Shown here: positions 1 through 7,683 of the stretch, piece after piece
Position numbering within the stretch: position 1 is the first letter of the stretch
Layout of the letters: each line of letters opens with the position of its first letter
Assembly (NCBI GenBank): GCA_042088965.1
Contig: JBELLC010000069.1
Location: forward strand, 1-16,231
Source of the DNA: TMED26 sp042088965
Lineage (GTDB): Bacteria; Pseudomonadota; Alphaproteobacteria; Thalassobaculales; Thalassobaculaceae
Length of the DNA: 16,231 bases
Direction: 5' to 3'
Notes under the pieces: generated by a model
Told to the model about the DNA's origin: nothing
Seen by the model: only the letters and a program-made list of their open reading frames with translations
Database searches by the model: none
Made by a program: the position numbers and the translations under genes

Positions 1-109
1 CGACCATTAACCAATCATCGCCATAGGCGAATAAGTTGAGGTTCATGCCAATTTCGTTTGACCCACCCAGCGGTAAAAAATGCAGCTCCTTCATCGCCTT
101 ACGCGCCAT
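1..109 (-). CDS. rnj: Ribonuclease J, N-terminal fragment (cut by window edge)
   Basis: Only the first 36 codons are present; the gene runs off the left edge. The translation contains LPLGGSNEIGMNLNLF and then GDDWLMV, the opening strand-loop of the metallo-beta-lactamase/beta-CASP ribonuclease J family. These enzymes act in 5'-exonucleolytic and endonucleolytic RNA processing and decay. The zinc-binding HxHxDH motif would lie further on, outside the window. I chose the ATG at 109 because an AAGG sits 8 nt upstream (118-121). An in-frame ATG at 94 is possible but has AAGG only a few bases away. The start lies inside the end of coaX (11-nt overlap), so translation is probably coupled. Family assignment is firm despite the short length, because the motif is distinctive and the position after coaX matches other alphaproteobacteria. 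Confidence 0.85.
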   Translation of the reverse strand, partial: MARKAMKELHFLPLGGSNEIGMNLNLFAYGDDWLMV

Positions 110-917
110 TTCGGTTGCCTTGATTACGGTTGAGACGATGGATCAATACCAGGCCATGCAGTGTTAAATCCTCATCAACAAAATCAATCGCGGTGGTGCA
201 GTTGCCAAATAGCTCTGCCAATCCACCCGTTCCAATGACCGTCATTTTTTCTCCATATTCGGCTTTAATGCGACTCACTAAGCCTTCAATAAGTCCGATA
301 TACCCCCAAAAAATACCGCTATGCATGGCAGAGATTGTGTCCTTACCAATCACTTTAAGAGGGCCCTCGCCTTCGCGCGGCATATGCGGTGCTTTAATGG
401 CGATACGCGGCAATTGCGCTGCTGCTTGATATAGGGCATCAAGCGACAAGTTAATCCCTGGGGCGATAATTCCACCTGCATAACTACCATCTGCTTCGAC
501 CACATCGAAGGTCGTGGCGGTGCCAAAATCAATAACCACCAAAGCGCCAGGGTAGCGGTCATGGGCCCCGACCGCATCAGCAATACGGTCCGCCCCTGCC
601 TGTTGTGGTTGATCAATCCGAATCTCAATCCCCAGATCCACCCCATTGGCACCAATCACCAGAGCGGTCACATCAAAATACTTGGCCGCAAGAGATTTCA
701 GGTTGAACAAGGTTTCAGGCACCACGGTTGAAACCGCCACATCATCAATATTGCTGAGTGACAGTCCCTCTAGCGACATAAGCTGCTGCAACCAGACAGC
801 ATATTCGTCGGCTGTACGCTGCTTATTGGTTGACGTCCGCCATGAGGCACGGGCGCGTAAGTCTTCATAAACTGAAAAAACAGTGTTTGTATTGCCGCAA
901 TCAATTGCCAACAGCAT
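99..917 (-). CDS. coaX: Type III pantothenate kinase
   Basis: It phosphorylates pantothenate with ATP, the first step of coenzyme A synthesis, in the cytoplasm. The 272-residue product is of usual length and belongs to the ASKHA fold. Visible motifs are DCGNTNT at residues 6-12 (phosphate binding), GADR at 108-111 with the expected catalytic Asp110, DFGTATTFD at 130-138, GGIIAPGI at 148-155, VIGTGG at 228-232 and LTLHGL near 251-256. The reading frame stays open to 950, but I place the start at the ATG at 917. The family begins right before the DxGNT motif, and AAAGGA (926-931) lies 8 nt upstream. The start overlaps the end of birA by 17 nt and the stop overlaps the RNase J gene by 11 nt, so the three genes are probably translated from one message. 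No defects are seen. Confidence 0.96.
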   Translation of the reverse strand: MLLAIDCGNTNTVFSVYEDLRARASWRTSTNKQRTADEYAVWLQQLMSLEGLSLSNIDDVAVSTVVPETLFNLKSLAAKYFDVTALVIGANGVDLGIEIRIDQPQQAGADRIADAVGAHDRYPGALVVIDFGTATTFDVVEADGSYAGGIIAPGINLSLDALYQAAAQLPRIAIKAPHMPREGEGPLKVIGKDTISAMHSGIFWGYIGLIEGLVSRIKAEYGEKMTVIGTGGLAELFGNCTTAIDFVDEDLTLHGLVLIHRLNRNQGNRNGA

Positions 918-1722
918 TGTTTTGATCCTTTCGAAGGCCCGGAAAGACATCAGCTGCGGCGATGATCTGTAACGCCCCGTCCGCCATTTCTAATTGCAGG
1001 TTTCCCGCCAGGTCAATGCCGCGGAAAATGCCCCGCATCTGTGTCTCGCCAATACGCGCGATCATCGGCGCATCCAAACCATAAGCAGCCGTAAGCCACG
1101 CCTGTCGAATAGGCGCAAATCCTTCGGCAACCCAGAGCGCGTACCAGGGTGCCATTCTGTTTAACAAATCTATCAAGGCGATCTCTGGAGTGATACTGAC
1201 ACCATAGGCGCTTAGATTACTGATGGCATAGGGGGCGTCAACAGGATGCCCTATGAGACCAGATAGATTTATGCCCACCCCCACGATCATTGCCAATCCC
1301 GCGCTATCGGTTTCGCTCTCGATCAGAATGCCGCTGGCCTTGCCACCTTGAATTAAAACATCATTCGGCCATTTGATCTGCATATCGCTGGCCCTAAGAG
1401 CACGCGCATGGCCCGATTGATTTATACTGTCCTGGATCATATCGCGGACCCCGAGGGCAATCACAAAAGACAGGGTTGCTAATGCCGACATATCCCACGC
1501 CGGTGGCACCATGAGAATGGAGCAATAGAGATTACCAGCAGGTGACTGCCAGACCCGGCCGCGCCGACCACGGCCTTTCACTTGCCGATTTGCCCGCACT
1601 ACATAGCCATGGCCAGCACCGCGCAAGCGCTGCCGCCTCACTTCATCGCTGGTGCTGTCAACAACATCTAAAGCGATGCCATGAAAGGGCGCCGGCAGGC
1701 CGGATAGTGGCTGAGGGGTCAA
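901..1722 (-). CDS. birA: Biotin-[acetyl-CoA-carboxylase] ligase (class I, no DNA-binding domain)
   Basis: It makes biotinyl-5'-AMP from biotin and ATP and attaches biotin to a lysine of carrier proteins such as the acetyl-CoA carboxylase subunit AccB. The 273-residue protein shows DSTSDE at 22-27, the biotin/ATP loop GRGRRGR at 50-56, KWPNDV at 117-122, Lys128 in GKASGILIE (equivalent to E. coli BirA Lys183) and GVGINL at 148-153. It starts directly with the catalytic domain and lacks the N-terminal helix-turn-helix of E. coli BirA, so it should not act as the biotin-operon repressor. The start codon appears to be TTG at 1722, overlapping the nuoN stop by 3 nt (TTGA). No ATG occurs before the conserved core and no strong ribosome-binding site is visible, so expression probably depends on reinitiation after nuoN. 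The exact start is the least certain point. Confidence 0.93.
   Translation of the reverse strand: MTPQPLSGLPAPFHGIALDVVDSTSDEVRRQRLRGAGHGYVVRANRQVKGRGRRGRVWQSPAGNLYCSILMVPPAWDMSALATLSFVIALGVRDMIQDSINQSGHARALRASDMQIKWPNDVLIQGGKASGILIESETDSAGLAMIVGVGINLSGLIGHPVDAPYAISNLSAYGVSITPEIALIDLLNRMAPWYALWVAEGFAPIRQAWLTAAYGLDAPMIARIGETQMRGIFRGIDLAGNLQLEMADGALQIIAAADVFPGLRKDQNNAVGN
926..931 (-). promoter_or_regulatory. Ribosome-binding site deciding the coaX start
   Basis: AAAGGA on the minus strand, 8 nt before ATG 917, located within the last codons of birA. It supports a 272-residue CoaX rather than the longer open frame. Confidence 0.75.
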
Positions 1723-3176
1723 TTGGTAAACAGGGTTTGCGCCGCCGCTGCCGCGCTGTCGACGACCGGCGCCGGCACGATAAAGAACAGCAGGGTGACA
1801 ACAGCAGCAACACCCATAATAAACCGCATTTCACGTGGCATTTTAGAATCCAAAGGCTCTTCTGCCTCATCAAAATACATAACCTTGATGATCCGGATAT
1901 AATAGAACGCGCCAACCACACTGGCCAGAACCCCAATCACAGCCAGACCAAATAAGCCGGCCTCAATGGCGGCGAAAAACACATACCATTTACTGAAAAA
2001 TCCGGCTAATGGGGGGATACCCGCCATCGAAAACATAAAGATCAACATGGCCAAGGCCATCATCGGGTGGCTTTTGTTCAGTCCGGCTAAATCTGAAATA
2101 CTCTCCACATAGCGGCCTTCCTTGCGCATCGATAAAATCACCGCAAAGGTGCCAACATTCATGAACAAATAAATTGCCATGTAAATGAGCACGGCCTGCG
2201 CACCCGCTTGGTTACCCGCAGCGACCCCAACCAGGGCAAAGCCCATATGGCCAATGGAACTATAGGCCATTAGCCGCTTTAAATTGGTTTGCTGGATCGC
2301 AGCGACCGCGCCCAGGATCATTGAGGCAACGGCAATCAGCGTAATCACTTGTTGCCACTCGGCAACCAAGCCACCAAACGGCCCCATCATGGTCCGCACG
2401 ATCAGGCAAACAGCAGCGATCTTGGGGGCCACGGCAAACAGCGCCGTCACAGGTGTCGGTGCCCCTTCATAAACATCTGGGGTCCACATATGAAAAGGAA
2501 CGGCGGAAATCTTGAATGCCAGGCCGGAGATCAAGAAGACCAGGCCGACAATCAAACCAAGCGGTGTTGCCTCACCTGTTAAAATAGTCGCCAAACCGGC
2601 AAATTGAGTGGTGCCAGAGAAGCCATAAATCAGCGAGCAGCCATAGAGCAGCATGCCTGACGAGACGGCACCCAAAACAAAATACTTCAACCCGGCCTCT
2701 GTCGCCCGGAGCGAATCCCGGCGGATTGAGGCAATCACATACAGGGCCAAGCTTTGCAATTCGATGCCCATGTAAAGCGCGATCAAATCATTGGCCGACA
2801 CCATTACCAGCATGCCAATGGTGGCAAACAACACCAGCACTGGGAATTCAAACCGGTTGCTACTTTCCGCGCGCATGTACCGAATTGACATCCAGACAGC
2901 AACAGCGGCCCCAACAAGGATCAGAACCTTCGCAAATTGTGTGAATTGTCCGGTTGCAAACTGGCCGTAAAATGCCGCCTCACCGACCACAGGACCGCCA
3001 TAAATGAGGACCAATACAGCGGCCGCAAGGAACGCCAAAATAGTGCCCCAAGCCGTGCCTTCGGATTGTCCATTGCGTTGCGTGAACACGCCATACATGA
3101 GCAACGCCATACCTGCCACAGCCAAGAAAATCTCGGCTATTGCGGGCATCATCACCGGTAGCGTAGATATCATCAT
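1719..3176 (-). CDS. nuoN: NADH-quinone oxidoreductase subunit N
   Basis: Antiporter-like proton-pumping subunit of the complex I membrane arm, next to NuoK. The 485-residue product is almost entirely hydrophobic, with about 14 predicted membrane helices. Key charged residues are kept: Glu139 in GIELQSLALY, Lys222 in LAFKISAVPFHMW, Lys252 in the helix after TPVTALFAVAPK, and Lys396 in GFFSKWY. These correspond to the E. coli NuoN residues Glu133, Lys217, Lys247 and Lys395. The signature HMWTPDVYEGAPTPV spans about 229-243. Two adjacent ATG codons (3176 and 3173) could serve as start; GGGGAAG lies just upstream. It follows nuoM after 21 bp and ends inside the birA start. It is the last of the 14 nuo genes. 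Confidence 0.97.
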   Translation of the reverse strand: MMISTLPVMMPAIAEIFLAVAGMALLMYGVFTQRNGQSEGTAWGTILAFLAAAVLVLIYGGPVVGEAAFYGQFATGQFTQFAKVLILVGAAVAVWMSIRYMRAESSNRFEFPVLVLFATIGMLVMVSANDLIALYMGIELQSLALYVIASIRRDSLRATEAGLKYFVLGAVSSGMLLYGCSLIYGFSGTTQFAGLATILTGEATPLGLIVGLVFLISGLAFKISAVPFHMWTPDVYEGAPTPVTALFAVAPKIAAVCLIVRTMMGPFGGLVAEWQQVITLIAVASMILGAVAAIQQTNLKRLMAYSSIGHMGFALVGVAAGNQAGAQAVLIYMAIYLFMNVGTFAVILSMRKEGRYVESISDLAGLNKSHPMMALAMLIFMFSMAGIPPLAGFFSKWYVFFAAIEAGLFGLAVIGVLASVVGAFYYIRIIKVMYFDEAEEPLDSKMPREMRFIMGVAAVVTLLFFIVPAPVVDSAAAAAQTLFTN

Positions 3177-3197
3177 GGTCTTCTTCCCCGGCGTTTT

Positions 3198-4715
3198 CTA
3201 GCGTTCAGCAACCGTAACCCCAGCTTCAGCAAGGGCGGTCTGATAATTCATGATCAGTTGTTCCACTGACGCCGCCATGGCGTCAAGAAATGGCGCTGGA
3301 TATATTCCCATCCACAACACCAGCACAATCAAAGGCGCGAAGAGGGCAATTTCACGTGGCGTAAGATCGAGAATGGCTTTTAAGTTTTCCTTCTCAAGCA
3401 CTCCGAAAATCACCCGCCGATACAGCCACAACATATAGGTCGCACCCAGCACCACGCCTGTGGTGGCGAAGACGGCCAGCCAGGTTGACACCTCAAACGC
3501 TGCCATCAGGATTAAGAATTCGCCAACAAACCCACTGGTGCCCGGTAACCCAACAGAGGCCATCATAAACAGCATGAAGAACAGCGCATAGCGCGGCATC
3601 CGGCCCACCAAACCGCCGTAATCTGAAATCTCCCGGCTATGGATTCGGTCATAAATAACCCCAACGCAGAGGAACAAAGCGCCAGAGACAACCCCATGCG
3701 ATAGCATTTGAAAGATTGACCCCTGAATGCCCTGCTCGGTCAGCGTAAAAGCCCCAATGGTCACAAACCCCATATGCGCAACAGAAGAATAGGCGATCAT
3801 CTTTTTCATATCTGACTGCGCCAACGCCACCAGCGAGGTGTAGATGATGGCAACCACAGAGAGCGCAAATACCAGCGGCGCAAAATCCGCTGAGGCCAAG
3901 GGGAACATCGGGATTGAGAAACGTAAAAACCCATACCCGCCCATTTTCAGCAAGACCCCTGCCAAGATCACCGATCCAGCGGTTGGCGCTTCGACATGCG
4001 CATCAGGTAACCAAGTGTGCACCGGCCACATTGGTACTTTTACAGCGAAGGAAGCAAAGAACGCCAGCCAGAGCCACGTTTGTAATTCCGCCCCAAACAG
4101 GCCAACTTGCATCAAGGTTGGAATATCGGTGGTACCGGCCTGGAAATACATGGTCAGGATGGCGATCAGCATCAGCACCGAGCCTGCCAAGGTGTACAAG
4201 AAAAACTTGAACGCGGCATAAACACGCCGGGGGCCACCCCAAATCCCAATGATTAAGAACATTGGGATCAGCACCGCTTCAAAGAAGATATAGAACACCA
4301 GAATATCAAGGGCGCAGAACATGCCCACCATCAAGGTCTCGAGGACCAAGAAAGCGATCATATACTCTTTCACCCGAACCTTGACGGCATCCCACGCAGA
4401 TAGGATGCAAATCGGTGTTAACAGAGTCGACAGCAGGACAAAGAATACCGATATGCCATCAACACCAACTTTATAGCCAATCTGGCCGCTGGCGATCCAA
4501 TCAACCTGTTCAACCATTTGGAAGCCAGGCTCACTGTTATCAAAACGCGCCCATACCAACAGCGAGACGGCAAAGGTCACCAACGACGTCCACAAGGCAA
4601 CATAGCGCGCATTTCGCGCCACCATCGCCTCATCCCCGCGGGTAACAAGGATCAGTGCTGCCCCAACTAAGGGCAGAAACGTGACAAGCGACAATAAAGG
4701 CCAGTCAGAGATCAT
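3198..4715 (-). CDS. nuoM: NADH-quinone oxidoreductase subunit M
   Basis: The middle antiporter-like proton-pumping subunit of the complex I membrane arm. The 505-residue product is highly hydrophobic, with about 14 expected membrane helices. Diagnostic residues are Glu146 in FYIFFEAVLIPMF (equivalent to E. coli Glu144), Lys226 in FAVKVPMWPVHTWLPDAH, the run VEAPTAGSVILAGVLLK with Lys257, and YSSVAHMGF further on. All are intact, so a pumping role is expected. The ATG at 4715 is preceded by a run of five G (4724-4728) at 8-nt spacing; that run is also the end of nuoL, which stops only 4 nt before this start. Translation is probably coupled to nuoL. No oddities. Confidence 0.97.
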   Translation of the reverse strand: MISDWPLLSLVTFLPLVGAALILVTRGDEAMVARNARYVALWTSLVTFAVSLLVWARFDNSEPGFQMVEQVDWIASGQIGYKVGVDGISVFFVLLSTLLTPICILSAWDAVKVRVKEYMIAFLVLETLMVGMFCALDILVFYIFFEAVLIPMFLIIGIWGGPRRVYAAFKFFLYTLAGSVLMLIAILTMYFQAGTTDIPTLMQVGLFGAELQTWLWLAFFASFAVKVPMWPVHTWLPDAHVEAPTAGSVILAGVLLKMGGYGFLRFSIPMFPLASADFAPLVFALSVVAIIYTSLVALAQSDMKKMIAYSSVAHMGFVTIGAFTLTEQGIQGSIFQMLSHGVVSGALFLCVGVIYDRIHSREISDYGGLVGRMPRYALFFMLFMMASVGLPGTSGFVGEFLILMAAFEVSTWLAVFATTGVVLGATYMLWLYRRVIFGVLEKENLKAILDLTPREIALFAPLIVLVLWMGIYPAPFLDAMAASVEQLIMNYQTALAEAGVTVAER

Positions 4716-4719
4716 GATT

Positions 4720-6651
4720 TCAACCCCCGTGGAAGATCAGATACCAGGACAAAATCACCACCACCCCGATCAGCATCGCAAAAGCATAGTGATAGACATA
4801 ACCAGATTGCAGCACCGACGCCCGGCCTGCTAAAAAGCGTGCCGCCGCAGAAATACCATCTGGACCGTAACCATCAATGATGTTGCCATCACCGGTTTTC
4901 CAAAACACCCGACCAAGACGCAGGGCGGGGCGGACAAACAACCAGTCATATAACTCGTCGAAATACCATTTATTAAAGAAGAATGTGTAAATCGGCCGGA
5001 AGGTCGCAACCACCTTAGCCGCGGAGCCGGGTCGCAGCATATAAATCCAATACGCCAACGCAATCCCTGCTAGCCCCACAAAAATCGGCAACAGTTTCAC
5101 CCAAGTCGGCACGTGATGGGCCGCTTCAACGGTGTTATGGCCCTCAAGAACCAAAATGCTGCTGCCCCAAAACGCGTCCATACCATCGCCAACAAATGTG
5201 TTGTAGCCAAGCCAACCCGCAAAAACAGCACCAACGGCCAGAACAGCTAAGGGAAGGGTCATCACCAAGGGTGATTCATGCACATGCGACATCACCTCAG
5301 CAGACGCACGCGGCGTCCCATGAAAGGTCATGATCAGCAAGCGCCAGCTGTAGAAGGCTGTCATCAAGGCCGCCGCAATGCCCATCCAGAAGGCAAAATA
5401 TCCAAGATTATTTCCGGCGGCATAGGCCGCCTCAAGGATCATATCCTTCGAATAGAAACCTGCAAAGAAGGGCACGCCTGCGAGCGCCAAGCTGCCAATC
5501 CACATCATCGCATAGGTGAACGGTATTTTCCGATAGATGCCCCCCATGTTGCGCATGTCTTGTTCATCAGACATGGCGTGGATCACAGAACCTGCCCCCA
5601 AGAACAACAGAGCCTTAAAGAAAGCATGGGTCATCAAGTGGAAGATCGCCGCTGAATAGGCAGAGACTCCCAGGGCGAAAAACATATATCCAAGCTGCGA
5701 GCAGGTGGAATAGGCAATCACCCGCTTAATATCTGTCTGTGTCATGCCGATGGTTGCGGCAAAAAAGGCCGTCGCAGCCCCAACAATTGTGATCACGGCC
5801 AGCGCTGTTTCAGAATATTCCATCATTGGCGACAAGCGCGCGACCATAAACACCCCAGCTGTCACCATGGTAGCCGCATGGATCAATGCCGACACCGGTG
5901 TTGGCCCCTCCATCGCGTCGGGTAACCAGGTATGCAGGCCCAGCTGCGCCGATTTACCCATGGCACCGATAAACAAGAGCAAGCACAGAACTGTCAGGGC
6001 GTGGAATTCACCACCTAAGAACATAATGGAGACATCTTGCTTGCTCGCCACCATTTGGAAGATCGTGTCCAGATGAATGGTATCAAACAGCAGAAAGGTC
6101 CCAAAAATCCCCAGAGCAAAGCCAAAATCGCCAACCCGGTTGACCAAAAATGCTTTTATAGCGGCTGCATTGGCTGTTGGCTTATGAAACCAAAACCCGA
6201 TCAAGAGATATGACGCAACGCCAACACCTTCCCAGCCAAAGAACATTTGGATTAGGTTATCGGCAGTTACCAGCATCAACATCGCAAAGGTGAAGAACGA
6301 CAAATACGCCATAAACCGGGGGATAGAATGATCATGGCTCATGTAGCCAATGGAATAGACGTGGACCATGGCCGACACAGTGGTGACAACGATCACCATA
6401 ACCGCTGTCAGCGTATCAAACTTCAGCGCCCAACTGGCCTGCAAATCCCCTGAACTTAACCAGGTAAACAGCTCCACGGTGCGGGCGTTACCGGCAAGAG
6501 CAACGTCTTGGAAGGCGATCCAGCCGAGCACCATCGACAACAGCATGAACCCGCAGGTGACAACCTGTGCGCCGCGATCACCAAGCGCCCGGCCAAAAAA
6601 ACCGGCGATGAGCGCCCCAAGCAAGGGCAGGAAAACGATGGCGTGAAGCAT
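4720..6651 (-). CDS. nuoL: NADH-quinone oxidoreductase subunit L
   Basis: The distal antiporter-like subunit of complex I, whose long lateral helix spans the membrane arm. The 643-residue length fits the family, including the C-terminal extension. Key features are Glu141 in FFGWEGVGVASYLL (E. coli Glu144), NRVGDFGFALG at 171-181, Lys233 in GAMGKSAQLGLHTWLPDAM, EGPTPVSALIHAATMV at 248-263, and the SKD triplet in GFYSKDMILEAAY of the C-terminal half, which matches the E. coli Lys399/Asp400 pair. The ATG at 6651 follows the nuoK stop after 6 nt; the sequence TAGGGAAGC in front of it gives an AGGGA element that overlaps the nuoK stop codon. The residues needed for proton transfer that I can identify are present. 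Confidence 0.97.
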   Translation of the reverse strand: MLHAIVFLPLLGALIAGFFGRALGDRGAQVVTCGFMLLSMVLGWIAFQDVALAGNARTVELFTWLSSGDLQASWALKFDTLTAVMVIVVTTVSAMVHVYSIGYMSHDHSIPRFMAYLSFFTFAMLMLVTADNLIQMFFGWEGVGVASYLLIGFWFHKPTANAAAIKAFLVNRVGDFGFALGIFGTFLLFDTIHLDTIFQMVASKQDVSIMFLGGEFHALTVLCLLLFIGAMGKSAQLGLHTWLPDAMEGPTPVSALIHAATMVTAGVFMVARLSPMMEYSETALAVITIVGAATAFFAATIGMTQTDIKRVIAYSTCSQLGYMFFALGVSAYSAAIFHLMTHAFFKALLFLGAGSVIHAMSDEQDMRNMGGIYRKIPFTYAMMWIGSLALAGVPFFAGFYSKDMILEAAYAAGNNLGYFAFWMGIAAALMTAFYSWRLLIMTFHGTPRASAEVMSHVHESPLVMTLPLAVLAVGAVFAGWLGYNTFVGDGMDAFWGSSILVLEGHNTVEAAHHVPTWVKLLPIFVGLAGIALAYWIYMLRPGSAAKVVATFRPIYTFFFNKWYFDELYDWLFVRPALRLGRVFWKTGDGNIIDGYGPDGISAAARFLAGRASVLQSGYVYHYAFAMLIGVVVILSWYLIFHGG

Positions 6652-6657
6652 GCTTCC

Positions 6658-6969
6658 CTAGCCTTTCATCATGTTGATGTCTTCAACCGCGATGGAATCG
6701 CGATTACGGAAATAAACCACCAAAATGGCCAAGCCAATGGCCGCCTCTGCGGCCGCGACAGTCAGCACAAACATGGCAAAAATCTGTCCGGCAAGATCAT
6801 TTAAGAACGACGAAAAGGCGACCAGATTTATATTCACAGCCAACAACATAAGCTCAACCGACATGAGAATGACGATGACGTTCTTACGGTTGATGAAAAT
6901 TCCGACAATCCCCAAGGTGAACAGGATCGCCGCAACGGTCAGATAGTGCCCTAAACCAATCTCCAACAT
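6658..6969 (-). CDS. nuoK: NADH-quinone oxidoreductase subunit K
   Basis: Small three-helix membrane subunit that passes protons between the quinone end and NuoN. The 103-residue product begins MLEIGLGHYLTVAAIL, which matches the normal alphaproteobacterial N-terminus, so the upstream open frame to 7011 is not used. Conserved membrane glutamates are Glu39 in MSVELMLLAVNINLV and Glu75 in AAAEAAIGLAI, equivalent to E. coli Glu36 and Glu72. The ATG at 6969 is 1 nt after the nuoJ stop and is preceded by GAGGGGG (6976-6982) at 6-nt spacing, a ribosome site encoded within the last codons of nuoJ. Close coupling to nuoJ is likely. Confidence 0.97.
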   Translation of the reverse strand: MLEIGLGHYLTVAAILFTLGIVGIFINRKNVIVILMSVELMLLAVNINLVAFSSFLNDLAGQIFAMFVLTVAAAEAAIGLAILVVYFRNRDSIAVEDINMMKG

Positions 6970-6970
6970 G

Positions 6971-7582
6971 TTAAACCCCCTCGCCTTTGTTGACGTCAAC
7001 CAAGCTAACAACGTCAGCAGGTCGGCGGCTGACTTGGTCGCTAATGGTTTGGCGCAGAACGCCGGGACGTTGGCGGAGCGTCAGCACAATCGCCCCGATC
7101 ATCGCCACCAAAAGGATCAAACCTGAAATCTGGAATAGCAGAACATATTGAGTGTACAGCAATTGGCCGATGGCTTTGGTGTTTGACACTTCTGTTGGTG
7201 CAGGCGTTGGCGCCGCCGCCGCCGCCACCATTTCCGGGCCCATTGTCCAAGCCCCCAGGGACACCAAAATCTCAACGAAGAGCACAACAGCGATCAACAA
7301 TCCAACCGGCAAATATGTCTGAAAGCCTTGACGTAAGGCGGTAAAATTGATGTCGAGCATCATCACAACGAACAAGAACAACACCGCCACCGCGCCGACG
7401 TAAACGACCACCAGCATCATGGCGATGAATTCAGCCCCCATCAGCAAGAACAACGCCGCTGAATTAAAAAACGCTAAAATCAGGAACAATACCGAATGAA
7501 CCGGATTGCGCGAGGTCACGACCATAATCGCTGACAACACAGCCACCGCCGCAAACAGATAAAACACCAGCGCTTGGATCAC
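6971..7582 (-). CDS. nuoJ: NADH-quinone oxidoreductase subunit J
   Basis: Membrane subunit of complex I with five expected helices, involved in coupling quinone chemistry to the proton path. Diagnostic segments are SRNPVHSVLFLILAF near 24-38, LLMGAEFIAMMLVVVY near 46-61 and GAVAVLFLFVVMMLD near 63-77. I start it at GTG 7582 (203 residues, normal length), because GAGGGGG (7587-7593) lies 4 nt upstream and the family begins at about IQALVFYLFA. The upstream extension to another GTG at 7609 adds an unlikely MGNGRRGGI. Residues about 119-132 form an Ala/Pro/Thr-rich loop (AAAAAPTPAPTEV), partly encoded by a five-fold GCG-type trinucleotide repeat. A gap of 101 bp separates it from nuoI, the largest in the cluster. 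Confidence 0.95.
   Translation of the reverse strand: MIQALVFYLFAAVAVLSAIMVVTSRNPVHSVLFLILAFFNSAALFLLMGAEFIAMMLVVVYVGAVAVLFLFVVMMLDINFTALRQGFQTYLPVGLLIAVVLFVEILVSLGAWTMGPEMVAAAAAPTPAPTEVSNTKAIGQLLYTQYVLLFQISGLILLVAMIGAIVLTLRQRPGVLRQTISDQVSRRPADVVSLVDVNKGEGV
6976..6982 (-). promoter_or_regulatory. G-rich ribosome-binding site of nuoK
   Basis: GAGGGGG on the minus strand, 6 nt before ATG 6969. It is encoded by the last sense codons of nuoJ (Glu-Gly-Val), so ribosomes finishing nuoJ pass over it immediately before the nuoK start. Confidence 0.75.
7211..7226. repeat. Trinucleotide repeat within nuoJ
   Basis: Five tandem CGC/GCC units on the plus strand, encoding the alanine run in the NuoJ loop before PTPAPTEV. 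Perfect repeats of this size can change by whole units without breaking the frame. Confidence 0.8.
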
Positions 7583-7683
7583 GATACCCCCTCTACGGCC
7601 ATTGCCCACACAACGCAGTGTGTAAGCTGTTCTTTATTTTTGCCGTTCTTCACGCTTCACGATACCTTAGAAGCGACAAATCG
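7583..7683 (-). other. 101-bp gap between nuoI and nuoJ
   Basis: The only sizeable non-coding stretch inside the nuo cluster. It holds a small inverted repeat (ACACA 7608-7612 with TGTGT 7619-7623, 6-base loop), a seven-codon ATG frame at 7579-7602 whose stop overlaps the nuoJ start, and the nuoJ ribosome site. A weak promoter-like pair TTAACG/TATCGT sits at the nuoI end. There is no T run, so it is not a clear terminator, and I see no tRNA or repeat element. Confidence 0.6.
7587..7593 (-). promoter_or_regulatory. G-rich ribosome-binding site deciding the nuoJ start
   Basis: GAGGGGG on the minus strand, 4 nt before GTG 7582. It supports the GTG start and the 203-residue product. The same 7-base string precedes nuoK (6976-6982). 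Confidence 0.7.

Noticed and set aside
7583..7609. Longer NuoJ starting at GTG 7609
   Set aside because: The extension has no ribosome site, adds polar residues not seen in the family, and would bury the GAGGGGG site that fits GTG 7582.
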